The notes beneath the pieces are model-generated. The model made no database searches. It was not told where the DNA came from and worked only from the letters and a program-made list of their open reading frames with translations. Shown in pieces: positions 46,406 to 56,636 of a DNA stretch of 64,000 nucleotides (the first letter of the stretch is position 1; the number at the start of each line of letters is the position of its first letter). The DNA is from Listeria monocytogenes ATCC 19117 (GTDB lineage: Bacteria > Bacillota > Bacilli > Lactobacillales > Listeriaceae). Location: assembly GCF_000307025.1 (NCBI RefSeq), contig NC_018584.1, forward strand, positions 1,488,001 to 1,552,000, written 5' to 3'. The position numbers were made by a program, and so were the translations under genes.

Positions 46406-47074
46406 TTACTCTACTTCGTTCTCTAAATCTTGAATTGCATTTAAGGCGTTTTCAGCCAATTCATGTGAAGCACCTGTAGCAATCGCTCGTTCAAAATAGT
46501 TTTTAGCAAGAACGATATCTCCTTGCCACGCCAGATAAGCTGCACCAATATTGTAAAGTGCATCTGGATCTTCAGGCTTAACAAGTAAAACGCGTTCTAA
46601 CATATTAATCGCATCTTCATAAAAACCACTGCGAGCAAGCACAATCCCATATTGGAATAACGCTTCGCCGTCTTCTGGGTTTAATTCGACACTTCTAAGT
46701 AAATATGGCATCGCAAGTGTTAGCTCCTCCATTTGAACAAAACTCATTCCTAACATGAAAAATAAATCGCCGTTTTCCATTCCTTGTTTTGTGGCATTTT
46801 GGAAGCTATCTGCCGCTTCTTGATAACGCTCTAATTCATAATATAAATTTCCTAAGCTATAGTAAGCAGCTGGAACTGTGTCATCTAGCTCTAGTGCTCT
46901 TTTGAAAAATAATTCCGCACGTTCAAAATCATCCATTGAAAGTAAAACATTTCCAAAATTAATATAACCAACTGGATCACTTGGATGTTCTTCAATTACT
47001 TCTGTAAATAACTTGACTGCTTCTTCTAAATTTCCTTCTTGCATTTGTTTAATACCTAATTGATTTTTATCCAT
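46406..47074 (-). CDS. TPR-repeat protein (YrrB-like)
   Basis: A 222-residue protein built almost wholly of tetratricopeptide repeats (about six, each near 34 residues, e.g. PVGYINFGNVL and PAAYYSLGNLYYE). It is probably a scaffold; the partner is unknown. The B. subtilis homologue YrrB lies in the same place between recD2 and mnmA. Confidence 0.92.
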   Translation of the reverse strand: MDKNQLGIKQMQEGNLEEAVKLFTEVIEEHPSDPVGYINFGNVLLSMDDFERAELFFKRALELDDTVPAAYYSLGNLYYELERYQEAADSFQNATKQGMENGDLFFMLGMSFVQMEELTLAMPYLLRSVELNPEDGEALFQYGIVLARSGFYEDAINMLERVLLVKPEDPDALYNIGAAYLAWQGDIVLAKNYFERAIATGASHELAENALNAIQDLENEVE

Positions 47075-47084
47075 GTTATCCCTC

Positions 47085-47825
47085 TTATCTTTCCTGATTT
47101 TTTACAGATGTATTAAGCCACGTAATGAGCGCATTCGCTACTTGATCAGTTTGTTCTGGTCCACTAATCGTTGCTTTTCCGTCCCCATGTTGTTCGCCAT
47201 ATGAACCGAACTGCGCATGATTTCCACCTTTAATAGAGACAAAAGTAGTATCTTTAGGTAAGTATTTTTTATTTTTATTATAAGAATCTTGGTTTAACAC
47301 TTCATCCTTAGTCGCTGTGATAGAAAGCGCTGGAAAAGAAGCATTTTTTAAGGAACCTTTCTTATCTGGGTAACTAGCTAAGAAAAACGCGCCTTCTATT
47401 TCGCTTTCGTTATCATGTGCAAATCTAGAAGACATCACGCCACCAAGCGAGTGTCCACCAATGACAAATTTTTCATCCGGAGCCTCATCAATAATATCAG
47501 CAGCTCGATTTTTACCAAATACAGCTAAATTAAGGGGCATTTCAACGATGTACGTTTTGTAACCGCTCGAAGCTAGTTTGTTTGCAAGAGGTGCATAACT
47601 TAACGCATCAACAAAAGCACCTGGATATAAAATAACACTCATATCTGCATCCAATTTACGTGGAGTAAAAACAAGGATGTCATTTTCTTCAAGCACATCC
47701 ACCGCTTTAGTTGAATTTGCAGCATTTTCTGCAGTTGTAGACGGTTCTGAGTTGAAATAAAAATATCCCCAAATAAGAAGACAAAATAAAACAATCGCAC
47801 TCCCAAAAATCGCTATCTTTTTCAT
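47085..47825 (-). CDS. Membrane-anchored alpha/beta hydrolase
   Basis: A 246-residue protein with an N-terminal signal anchor (about 4-24) and an alpha/beta-hydrolase fold. The nucleophile elbow GHSLGG lies near 139-144, an acid in TKDEVLN near 180 and a histidine in GGNHAQFG near 206. Family members are dienelactone hydrolase-like (alpha/beta hydrolase family 5); the substrate is unknown. It lies 10 nt upstream of the TPR gene, within the mnmA-recD2 interval, where B. subtilis has no such gene as far as I recall. Confidence 0.85.
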   Translation of the reverse strand: MKKIAIFGSAIVLFCLLIWGYFYFNSEPSTTAENAANSTKAVDVLEENDILVFTPRKLDADMSVILYPGAFVDALSYAPLANKLASSGYKTYIVEMPLNLAVFGKNRAADIIDEAPDEKFVIGGHSLGGVMSSRFAHDNESEIEGAFFLASYPDKKGSLKNASFPALSITATKDEVLNQDSYNKNKKYLPKDTTFVSIKGGNHAQFGSYGEQHGDGKATISGPEQTDQVANALITWLNTSVKNQER

Positions 47826-47897
47826 AAAGGACCTCTTTTCCCTGTTTCGTATAATATTTTACCATAAAATCTGTTTAAAAAAACGCATTTAAACAAG

Positions 47898-47937
47898 AAA
47901 AAAACCGGAGTCTCGTAGAAAACAAGATTCTCCGGTT
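47898..47937 (-). terminator. Terminator of mnmA
   Basis: AACCGGAG and CTCCGGTT arms with inner CT/AG pairs and seven Ts on the minus strand, just after the mnmA stop. Confidence 0.92.
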
Positions 47938-47943
47938 CCAATT

Positions 47944-49077
<1,134 letters not shown>

Positions 49078-50226
49078 TTATATTTTCATTAAACGCGTTA
49101 CTACTTCACTAATTTTCGTAGCCGCCATTTCCACTTCTTCTAAATGGTTTCCTAGTCCAAAACTAATCCGAACGGTCTCTTGAATCGCTGGGTGATTTTC
49201 ACCAAAAAGAGCTACTAATACATGCGATGGATCTACTGTTCCCGCCGTACAAGCCGAACCACTAGAAACTGCAATTCCGTCCATATCTAAATTCATTAAT
49301 AATTGTTCAATCGAAACTCCTGGAAAACGCACACTAAATACATGTGGCAAGGTATTGGCTTCTAATCCATTCACTTCAAAATCAAGATCTGCCGAACGCC
49401 AAATTTCTGCCATTCGTTTTTTGAAGGAAATATATTCCTCATTTTTTAGCTCTCGTTCATTCATCATGATAGAAGAAGCAGCACTAAAACCACAGATTCC
49501 CGCTAGATTCTCCGTTCCAGCGCGACGTTTTCGTTCTTGTTCTCCGCCGTGCATTTGGTAGATAAGCCGTGTGCCATTTTTGACGTATAAAAAACCTACG
49601 CCACGTGGTCCATTTATTTTATGAGAAGAAGTAGTTAATAAATCAACCCCTAGCTCCGTTACATTTATATTTAATAGCCCATAAGCTTGTACTGCATCTG
49701 TATGAAAAATTGCTTGATGATTGCGCAACACTGCACCAATCTCCGCAATCGGTTGAATCGTGCCTATCTCATTATTTCCATACATAATAGAAACTAGAAT
49801 TGTATCTGGACGCAAGGCCTCTTGTAAACTCTCTATAGATACTATTCCATGCTCATCTACTGGCAAATAGGTAACTTCAAATCCTTGCGTTTCAAGGTAT
49901 TCACATGTTTTTAAGACAGCGTGATGCTCAATTTGAGAAGTAATAATATGTTTACCACTTTCTTGCTGTGCTAAAGCTGCTCCAATAATCGCCAAGTTAT
50001 CGCCTTCTGTTCCACCACTTGTAAAAATTATTTCTTTTTCTATAGCATGGATACTATCTGCAATTGTATGACGAGCTTCATCCAAAGCTTTTCTTGCCTC
50101 TCGTCCAGCGTAATGGATACTGGAAGGATTGCCGTACGTATTTGTAATTGCGCCAAGCATTGTTTGGATAACTTCTGGATGAATTGGACTTGTCGCAGCA
50201 TGGTCTAAGTAAATTCTATTTTCCAT
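49078..50226 (-). CDS. iscS: Cysteine desulfurase (IscS/NifS, YrvO-like)
   Basis: A PLP-dependent desulfurase of 382 residues that moves sulfur from cysteine to acceptors. The PLP lysine is in SSHKINGPRG near 204 and the active-site cysteine in SSGSACTAG near 327. Direct coupling with mnmA matches B. subtilis yrvO-mnmA, in which YrvO serves tRNA thiolation rather than general Fe-S assembly. Confidence 0.94.
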   Translation of the reverse strand: MENRIYLDHAATSPIHPEVIQTMLGAITNTYGNPSSIHYAGREARKALDEARHTIADSIHAIEKEIIFTSGGTEGDNLAIIGAALAQQESGKHIITSQIEHHAVLKTCEYLETQGFEVTYLPVDEHGIVSIESLQEALRPDTILVSIMYGNNEIGTIQPIAEIGAVLRNHQAIFHTDAVQAYGLLNINVTELGVDLLTTSSHKINGPRGVGFLYVKNGTRLIYQMHGGEQERKRRAGTENLAGICGFSAASSIMMNERELKNEEYISFKKRMAEIWRSADLDFEVNGLEANTLPHVFSVRFPGVSIEQLLMNLDMDGIAVSSGSACTAGTVDPSHVLVALFGENHPAIQETVRISFGLGNHLEEVEMAATKISEVVTRLMKI

Positions 50227-50340
50227 TTTTTATCGCGTCCTTTTTTGTAGACGAATTCCTGTTCGCCGTTAATCGTTTCTTATTGTAACAGCAATACTCC
50301 TGTAAAGTAAAGAGGAATAACTCCTATTTACACGCAAAAA

Positions 50341-50543
50341 AGAAACCCCAATCGTACCGTTTAGGATTCCCTTCCTTTGAACCCGCTATCAATTAAAGCA
50401 GGTGGGTGCTCTGTCTAACGGTTTGCACTTCCTCGTGTGAAGGCATGTGCGCCGCGCCGGAACTCCAAGCTCCCTAGGTATAAAAAATTGTTCGGTTCAA
50501 AAATATTAGGAACTATATCGAATACATTAGGGTTTCTTTTCTT
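50341..50543 (-). ncRNA. ssrS: 6S RNA
   Basis: A regulatory RNA of about 200 nt that mimics an open promoter and sequesters sigma-A RNA polymerase. The ends pair (GAAACCCTAATG near the 5' end with GATTGGGGTTTC at the 3' end), followed by a T run on the minus strand; an interior hairpin-rich part flanks a large open bubble with GTTCAAAGG-type sequence. It has its own promoter and lies in the 380-nt gap between rarA and iscS, where Listeria 6S RNA is known. The exact ends are inferred. Confidence 0.88.
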
Positions 50544-50549
50544 CATTTA

Positions 50550-50578
50550 GAATACCATAGAAAAGACGAAATTTCAAT
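50550..50578 (-). promoter_or_regulatory. Promoter of 6S RNA
   Basis: On the minus strand TTGAAA, 17 nt, TATTCT, placing the start close to 50543. Confidence 0.75.
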
Positions 50579-50606
50579 GTTAGCGACTTTTCATTTGGCA
50601 CTTTTT

Positions 50607-51890
50607 TTATTCTTTTTTTGCTTTATTTTCGTTAATTTTTTGATACACACCAGCAATTGTCTGCTCAAATTTAGAAGTGAATTTCGGCGCATAATACAAT
50701 TTGTTTTTAAGACGATCTGGTAAATATTGTTGTTCCACCCAAGCGTTATCATAATTATGTGGATATTTATAATCAATCGCTCGTCCAAGTTTTTCTGCAC
50801 CAGAATAATGTCCATCTCGCAAATGATCTGGCACTTCTCCACTTTTTCCTTGGCGAATATCTGCTAGTGCCGCATCAATCGCCATAATAGCAGAATTGGA
50901 TTTAGGCGAAAGGCAAAGCTCGATGACAGCATTGGCGAGCGGAATTCTCGCTTCAGGAAACCCGACTTTTTCTGCGGTTTGAATGGCTGCGAGTGTATGC
51001 GCCCCGGCCTGTGGACTCGCAAGACCAATATCCTCATATGCCATAACGAGCATTCTCCGGCTAATACTGACTAAATCTCCCGCCTCAATTAAACGTCCCA
51101 TATAATGGAGTGCCGCATTCACATCGCTACCACGAACCGATTTTTGAAAAGCACTTAATACATCATAATGGGCATCGCCGTCTTTGTCATGGGCTAAACT
51201 TTTCTTTTGTAAACACTCCTCTGCCACATCGAGCGTAATATGAATCACACCATCCTCATTTGGTTCAGAAGAAATGACAGCTAACTCTAAGGCATTCAGC
51301 GCACTTCGCACATCGCCGTTACTCGCCGTTGCAAAATGTTTTTTCGCAACCTCATCTATTTCTACATCATAATTCCCAAGCCCGCGTTCTTTATCTGAAA
51401 GCGCCCGGTCCATTGTTATCATAATATCTTCTACCGTTAGAGGTTTTAACTCGAAAATTTGCGTTCGGCTTCGAATAGCCGGATTAATCGCGATATAAGG
51501 ATTACTTGTCGTTGCACCTATTAAGATAATCGCGCCACTTTCAAGTAATGGTAATAAAAAATCTTGTTTCGCTTTATCCAACCGATGTACTTCATCTAAA
51601 AGAAGAATAACCGTGCCGCTCATTTTCGCCTCGGCTGCTACAACTTCCATATCTTTTTTATTATTGGTAACTGCATTTAATGTACGGAATGCATATTTTG
51701 TACTTCCAGCAATCGCACTTGCAATCGAGGTTTTTCCAATTCCGGGCGGCCCGTATAATATCATAGAAGATAATTGTTTTGCTTTGACCATCCGATAAAT
51801 AATTTTATCTTTACCGACTAAATGCGTTTGTCCCACGATTTCATCTAGTGCTTTCGGGCGCATCCGGTAAGCTAAAGGTTGAATTGCCAT
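50607..51890 (-). CDS. rarA: Replication-associated recombination protein RarA (MgsA)
   Basis: An AAA+ ATPase of the clamp-loader clade that acts at stalled replication forks. The 427-residue protein has Walker A YGPPGIGKTS near 45-54, Walker B LLLDEVHR near 97, a sensor 1 motif GATTSNP near 125, and the C-terminal tetramerisation domain with SRRMLVMAYEDIGLA. It is monocistronic, divergent from cymR. Confidence 0.95.
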   Translation of the reverse strand: MAIQPLAYRMRPKALDEIVGQTHLVGKDKIIYRMVKAKQLSSMILYGPPGIGKTSIASAIAGSTKYAFRTLNAVTNNKKDMEVVAAEAKMSGTVILLLDEVHRLDKAKQDFLLPLLESGAIILIGATTSNPYIAINPAIRSRTQIFELKPLTVEDIMITMDRALSDKERGLGNYDVEIDEVAKKHFATASNGDVRSALNALELAVISSEPNEDGVIHITLDVAEECLQKKSLAHDKDGDAHYDVLSAFQKSVRGSDVNAALHYMGRLIEAGDLVSISRRMLVMAYEDIGLASPQAGAHTLAAIQTAEKVGFPEARIPLANAVIELCLSPKSNSAIMAIDAALADIRQGKSGEVPDHLRDGHYSGAEKLGRAIDYKYPHNYDNAWVEQQYLPDRLKNKLYYAPKFTSKFEQTIAGVYQKINENKAKKE

Positions 51891-51964
51891 ATAACCGCTC
51901 CTTCTTATTTGCTTGTTTACTATTATAACATAAGAACATCTGTGCGTTCACCCACTTGTTTCCT

Positions 51965-51993
51965 TTGCCTTCTTTCTGTAATTCCGATATAAT
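51965..51993 (+). promoter_or_regulatory. Sigma-A promoter of cymR
   Basis: TTGCCT, 17 nt, TATAAT, about 45 nt upstream of the cymR start. Confidence 0.85.
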
Positions 51994-52038
51994 AGATGCG
52001 GTATAAGCGGTTTTGAAATTACTGGAGGTTAAATAAAA

Positions 52039-52461
52039 ATGAAGATTACAACAAAAGGTCGCTATGGCCTAACAATAACACTTGAACTCGCAAAAAGAAT
52101 TGGTGATGGCCCAATTTCTCTTCGTAGTATCGCCCAAGATAAAAATTTATCGGAACATTATTTAGAGCAGTTAATCGGTCCCCTTCGTAATGCAGGAATT
52201 GTTAAAAGTATCCGCGGGGCTCATGGTGGCTACGTTTTGAACGGCGATCCTGAAAAAATTACTGCAGGTGACATCATCCGCACACTGGAAGGCCCGATTG
52301 TACTTGTCGAAAGTATGGAAGATGAAGAAGCTGCTCAGCGTGAATTATGGACACGAATGCGCAATGCTGTCCGTGACGTGTTAGATCAAACAACACTTGC
52401 TGACTTATTAAAACATTCTACGGATGCTGAACTATCGGATGGTTACATGTTTTATATTTAA
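52039..52461 (+). CDS. cymR: Rrf2-family cysteine metabolism regulator CymR
   Basis: A 140-residue Rrf2 repressor of sulfur and cysteine genes; in Bacilli it acts with the cysteine synthase CysK. The winged helix has LSEHYLEQLIGPLR and the wing SIRGAHGGYVL. There are no cysteines, so it cannot carry the Fe-S cluster of IscR, which supports CymR. It lies next to rarA and near iscS, as in B. subtilis. Confidence 0.93.
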   Translation: MKITTKGRYGLTITLELAKRIGDGPISLRSIAQDKNLSEHYLEQLIGPLRNAGIVKSIRGAHGGYVLNGDPEKITAGDIIRTLEGPIVLVESMEDEEAAQRELWTRMRNAVRDVLDQTTLADLLKHSTDAELSDGYMFYI

Positions 52462-52463
52462 TG

Positions 52464-52493
52464 AAAAAAGCCTATTTTCGAATAGGCTTTTTA
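52464..52493 (+). terminator. Terminator of cymR
   Basis: AAAAAGCCTATT-TTCG-AATAGGCTTTTT: a 12-bp stem with a stable TTCG tetraloop and T run. Confidence 0.95.
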
Positions 52494-52578
52494 TCTGCCA
52501 TCGAAACGGAAAATACAGTCTATTATTATCTGATTATTCCGAAATAAACATCAAAAGCAAACAATTGAAACCGTTTTA

Positions 52579-52595
52579 TGTTAGATAATCTAACC
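52579..52595. promoter_or_regulatory. GlnR-type box 1 upstream of amtB
   Basis: TGTTAGATAATCTAACC matches the GlnR/TnrA consensus TGTNA-N7-TNACA with one end mismatch. It lies upstream of the amtB -35. Listeria is not known to have TnrA, so GlnR is the likely binder. Confidence 0.75.
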
Positions 52596-52621
52596 AAATT
52601 TATTGAATTGATAAAATATTC

Positions 52622-52649
52622 TTGCCTTTATTAAAATATAGTGTATTAT
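52622..52649 (+). promoter_or_regulatory. Candidate amtB-glnK promoter
   Basis: TTGCCT, 16 nt, TATTAT. It lies between the two GlnR-type boxes. Confidence 0.55.
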
Positions 52650-52672
52650 AAACGCATAAATAATATATTACA

Positions 52673-52689
52673 TGTTAGTTTATCTAACA
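52673..52689. promoter_or_regulatory. GlnR-type box 2 upstream of amtB
   Basis: TGTTAGTTTATCTAACA is a perfect GlnR/TnrA site. It lies between the candidate transcription start and the ribosome-binding site, a position that would block transcription. Confidence 0.88.
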
Positions 52690-52705
52690 AAAAGGAGAGT
52701 TGAGT

Positions 52706-53911
52706 ATGGAATCAGTATTTATGTTCTTTTGTACTTTATTGGTTTGGTTAATGACACCAGGTATTGCATTATTTTACGGTGGGATGGTTCGACGCAAAAA
52801 TGTGTTGAGTACGGCCATGTATAGTTTTAGTTCAATGGCAATTATATCTATCCTTTGGGTGATAGTTGGGTATTCATTAGCTTTCGCCCCTGGAAACGGC
52901 TTTATAGGAAGTTTTGACTGGACCTTCCTCCATAATGTTGGCTTCGCAGCAAACGATACTTACTCAGATGCTATTCCACATATTCTATTCATGATGTTTC
53001 AAATGACTTTCGCAATTTTGACTGTAGCTATCATTTCTGGGGCATTTGCAGAAAGAATGAATTTCTCCGCTTATTTGATTTTCATTATCTTATGGTCGTT
53101 ACTTGTTTATTCCCCTGTTGCTCACTGGGTTTGGGGTGACGGTGGTTGGTTACGTAATCTCGGCGCACTTGATTTCGCCGGTGGGAATGTCGTTCATATT
53201 AGTTCAGGTGTAACAGGGTTAGTTCTTGCAATTATGATTGGACGTAGAAAAGAAGCCGATTCTGCTTCACCTCATAATTTACCTTTAGCGCTTATTGGTG
53301 GTATTCTAGTTTGGTTTGGTTGGTATGGTTTTAATGTTGGTAGCGCCCTTACAATTGATAATGTGGCTATGATAGCTTTTGTTAATACGAATACAGCTGC
53401 TGCTGCAGGTATTATCGGTTGGGGTTTGGTTGAATGGTTGACGAATAAAAAGCCAACTATGCTTGGAACCATTTCCGGAGCAATTGCTGGTTTAGTATCC
53501 ATTACCCCTGCCGCTGGATTTGTTACCGTTCCAAGTTCACTTATCATTGGTTTCCTCGGCGGAGCACTATGCTTCTGGGCTGTGTTCTGGTTGAAAGGAA
53601 AAGTAAAATATGATGATGCACTTGATGCATTCGGACTTCATGGAATCGGAGGTATTTGGGGTGGTATCGCAACCGGCCTTTTCGCCACAACAAAAGTAAA
53701 TGAAGCTGGAGCAGACGGATTATTCTACGGCAATGCTTCTCTCGTAGTAAAACAATTAATCGCCATTGGTTCAACGGTAGCATATGTGGCTATAGCGACA
53801 GCAATAATCGTCGTAATTATCAAACTATTTTTACCAATCCGTGTAAACGAAGAACAAGAATATAAAGGACTTGATTTGACGCTGCACGGCGAAAAAGCAT
53901 ATCAAGAATAA
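52706..53911 (+). CDS. amtB: Ammonium transporter AmtB (NrgA)
   Basis: A trimeric ammonium channel used when nitrogen is limiting. The 401-residue protein has about eleven membrane helices, the signature DFAGGNVVHISSG near 150, and the pore histidines in GGNVVHISSG and AFGLHGIGGIWGG near 310. The ATG at 52706 is 7 nt after AAGGAGA; an in-frame TTG two codons upstream is less likely. It is followed after 13 nt by its PII partner. Confidence 0.95.
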   Translation: MESVFMFFCTLLVWLMTPGIALFYGGMVRRKNVLSTAMYSFSSMAIISILWVIVGYSLAFAPGNGFIGSFDWTFLHNVGFAANDTYSDAIPHILFMMFQMTFAILTVAIISGAFAERMNFSAYLIFIILWSLLVYSPVAHWVWGDGGWLRNLGALDFAGGNVVHISSGVTGLVLAIMIGRRKEADSASPHNLPLALIGGILVWFGWYGFNVGSALTIDNVAMIAFVNTNTAAAAGIIGWGLVEWLTNKKPTMLGTISGAIAGLVSITPAAGFVTVPSSLIIGFLGGALCFWAVFWLKGKVKYDDALDAFGLHGIGGIWGGIATGLFATTKVNEAGADGLFYGNASLVVKQLIAIGSTVAYVAIATAIIVVIIKLFLPIRVNEEQEYKGLDLTLHGEKAYQE

Positions 53912-53924
53912 AGGAGGCAACAAT

Positions 53925-54290
53925 ATGTCTGGATTAACAAAAATTGAAATCATTACTCGCCCAAACCGCTTTCACTTGTTTCAAAAAGAACTTGCGAAAA
54001 TCGGCGTGAGCGGCTTAACTGTCACAAAAGCACTCGGTACAGGGTTAGAAAAAGGATTTATCGAACTTTATCGCGGTACAAAAAAAGAAAGCAATATTCA
54101 CGAGCGAATGAAAATTGAAATCGTTGTTTCCACTGTCCCGGTTGAGGATGTACTTCGTGTCGTTAAAGAAACGCTACGTACTGGCGAACCCGGCGACGGA
54201 AAAGTATTTATTTACCCACTTGCAGAAGTCGTTAAAATCAGCACTGGCGAAACCGGAATCGACGCATTACAAGATAAACCATCAAAATGA
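53925..54290 (+). CDS. glnK: PII nitrogen regulator GlnK (NrgB)
   Basis: A PII-family trimer that senses nitrogen and energy state and plugs AmtB. The 121-residue protein has the T-loop near 37-55 with Tyr49, the B-loop RTGEPGDGKVFIYPL near 85-99, and the C-loop TGETG. The standard uridylylation tyrosine at 51 is replaced by Gly, consistent with Firmicutes GlnK, which is not uridylylated. It is co-transcribed with amtB. Confidence 0.95.
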   Translation: MSGLTKIEIITRPNRFHLFQKELAKIGVSGLTVTKALGTGLEKGFIELYRGTKKESNIHERMKIEIVVSTVPVEDVLRVVKETLRTGEPGDGKVFIYPLAEVVKISTGETGIDALQDKPSK

Positions 54291-54439
54291 ATAGTTAAAA
54301 TGGTGAATTAATTAAAAATGGGGCCTCTATTCTAAAAAATCAATGAGAAATGGCGTTTACCCCTTCCGCTTCTTAGCTTTTACACTTATAATGAAAAAGG
54401 AAGAACGTTTAGAACAGATAAGGAGGCGCGAAATTCCCT

Positions 54440-54820
54440 ATGCGTAAAATCCCCATTTTCACCGTTCTAGTAGCTATCCTGCTTTTTGGCGGTTATTATC
54501 TTTATCAACACGCTTCGTCAAAAGTAGACGTTACCTTTAATTTCGTGGTGGACCAAAAATCAAAAAACAATACCATCACTGGCAAAATTGATGGCGCTGG
54601 AAACAAATCAATTACACTACCACTTTCTGAAGAGAGTTGGGATGCAGTAAAAAAAGGGAATCGCTACAATGTGGAAGCCACTTTTTATAATAAAAATAAA
54701 ATCAGCTCCAGTGAAGCGAAAGAATTGGACGGCCCATTCTGGTCCAATGATTCCAATCGAGGGTTATTAGTTAATAAAGTACACGTTGAAAACATTCAAG
54801 AATTAAGTGATGATTTTTAA
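54440..54820 (+). CDS. Small exported or membrane-anchored protein, unknown function
   Basis: A 126-residue protein that I do not recognise with certainty; it resembles YxeA-type small secreted proteins. It has a basic start and hydrophobic helix (about 4-22: a signal peptide or anchor without a lipobox), then a beta-rich extracellular part with YNVEATFYNKNKI and VNKVHVENIQ. AAGGAGGCG precedes the ATG at 54440. It lies 149 nt after glnK and ends at a bidirectional terminator. Confidence 0.75.
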   Translation: MRKIPIFTVLVAILLFGGYYLYQHASSKVDVTFNFVVDQKSKNNTITGKIDGAGNKSITLPLSEESWDAVKKGNRYNVEATFYNKNKISSSEAKELDGPFWSNDSNRGLLVNKVHVENIQELSDDF

Positions 54821-54825
54821 AACGA

Positions 54826-54861
54826 AAAGAAGGTGAGCATTTGCGCTCACCTTCTTTTTTT
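54826..54861. terminator. Bidirectional terminator (54.4-kb gene / aspS)
   Basis: GAAGGTGAGC-ATTTGC-GCTCACCTTC, a 10-bp perfect stem with A run before and T run after, shared by converging genes. Confidence 0.95.
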
Positions 54862-56635
54862 AGTTTGTTTCTTTTTTCACTGTCTCGAGTTTCAACTCTG
54901 CTAGCTGTGCTTCACTCACTTCACCTGGTGCATTTGTTAGCGGATCCACTGCACTACCTGTTTTAGGGAATGCTATTGTGTCACGCAAGTTATTTCGGCC
55001 AGCTAAGATCATAACGATACGATCTAATCCAAGCGCGATACCACCATGAGGCGGTGTACCATATTCTAACGCATCCATTAGGAAGCCAAATTGTTCTTTC
55101 GCTGATTCATCCGTAAAGCCAAGTGCACGGAACATCGATTCTTGCACTTCTTTTTTATAAATCCGTAATGAACCTCCGCCGATTTCATATCCATTTAATA
55201 CGATATCATAAGCTTCTGCCATTACTTTAGAAGAGTCCGTTTCAAGAAGTGGAATATCTTCTTCTTTTGGTAAAGTGAATGGATGATGCGCAGATACATA
55301 GCGCCCTGCTTCTTCATCATATTCAAATAACGGCCAATCAGTCACCCATAAGAAAGCAAGTTCTTCTTCATTGATTAAGTTTAACTCTTTACCAAGTTTA
55401 TTACGAAGCGCCCCCAGTGATGCTGCAACGATATCTGCTTTATCAGCTGCAAATAGTAATAAATCGCCATCTTCTGCTTGTAGAGATGCTTTTAGTTCTG
55501 TTGCTTTTTCTTCAGGGAAGAATTTAGCAATCGGGCCTTTCAGTTCACCAGCCTCTACTTTTAACCAAGCAAGACCTTTTGCCCCGTAGTTAGCAACAAA
55601 AACACCTAGTGCATCTAAATCTTTGCGTGAAAAATTAGCTGCGGCTGCTTTTGCATTGATTGCTTTCACTTCTCCACCATTTTCGATTGCGGATTGGAAA
55701 ACTTTAAAATCAACATCTTTTACGACATCGGATACATTTTGTAATTCTAAACCAAAACGAATATCCGGTTTATCACTGCCAAAACGATCCATTGCTTCTT
55801 TATATGTCATACGAGGAAACGGTTTGTCGATAGTAATATTTTTCGCTTCTTTCACTACATCTACTAACATATCTTCCGTAATCGCTTGGATTTCTTCTTT
55901 CGTTAAAAAGCTAGTCTCTAAATCGATTTGTGTAAATTCAGGTTGACGGTCACCGCGCAAATCCTCATCGCGGAAGCAACGTACGATTTGGTAATATTTA
56001 TCAAACCCAGCAGTCATTAGTAACTGTTTTAAAATTTGCGGAGATTGTGGCAATGCATAGAAGTTACCAGGGTAAACACGACTTGGTACAAGATAATCGC
56101 GTGCACCTTCTGGCGTACTTTTCGTTAAATAAGGTGTTTCAATATCAAAGAATCCGAGTGCATCCAGCTTATTGCGGAACGTTCTCGTTACCGTGTGACG
56201 CATTTTGAAAATGTTGTTCATTTCCGGGCGTCGTAAGTCTAAATAACGGTATTTCAAACGCAATTCATCCGAAACATTCACGCCATCTTCAATATAAAAT
56301 GGTGGTGTTTTAGACGTATTTAAAATGGTAATTTCTTCTGCTAAAACTTCTACTTTACCAGTTGCTAATTTTTCATTGATAGCTTTTTCACCACGAGCAT
56401 GGACTGTCCCTTTAATAGTAACAACAAATTCATTTCGAACACTATCAGCGATTTCAAGCGCTTCTTTCGAAAATTCAGGATTGAAAACAACTTGGACAAT
56501 TCCTTCGCGATCACGTAAATCAATAAAAATTAAACCACCTAAGTCGCGTCTTTTTTGCACCCACCCATGAAGGACAACACTTTGACCAATATGCGCTTCG
56601 TTTAATTCACCGCAGTAACTTGTACGTTTTTCCAT
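54860..56635 (-). CDS. aspS: Aspartate-tRNA ligase
   Basis: AspRS of bacterial type, 591 residues. It has the N-terminal OB fold ([20 protein letters not shown]), class II motif 2 ([18 protein letters not shown] near 220), the bacterial GAD insertion (about 300-400) and motif 3 (GLDRIVM near 535). It starts 1 nt after the hisS stop, so both are one unit. There is no sign whether it is a non-discriminating enzyme. Confidence 0.97.
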   Translation of the reverse strand: MEKRTSYCGELNEAHIGQSVVLHGWVQKRRDLGGLIFIDLRDREGIVQVVFNPEFSKEALEIADSVRNEFVVTIKGTVHARGEKAINEKLATGKVEVLAEEITILNTSKTPPFYIEDGVNVSDELRLKYRYLDLRRPEMNNIFKMRHTVTRTFRNKLDALGFFDIETPYLTKSTPEGARDYLVPSRVYPGNFYALPQSPQILKQLLMTAGFDKYYQIVRCFRDEDLRGDRQPEFTQIDLETSFLTKEEIQAITEDMLVDVVKEAKNITIDKPFPRMTYKEAMDRFGSDKPDIRFGLELQNVSDVVKDVDFKVFQSAIENGGEVKAINAKAAAANFSRKDLDALGVFVANYGAKGLAWLKVEAGELKGPIAKFFPEEKATELKASLQAEDGDLLLFAADKADIVAASLGALRNKLGKELNLINEEELAFLWVTDWPLFEYDEEAGRYVSAHHPFTLPKEEDIPLLETDSSKVMAEAYDIVLNGYEIGGGSLRIYKKEVQESMFRALGFTDESAKEQFGFLMDALEYGTPPHGGIALGLDRIVMILAGRNNLRDTIAFPKTGSAVDPLTNAPGEVSEAQLAELKLETVKKETN

Positions 56636-56636
56636 T

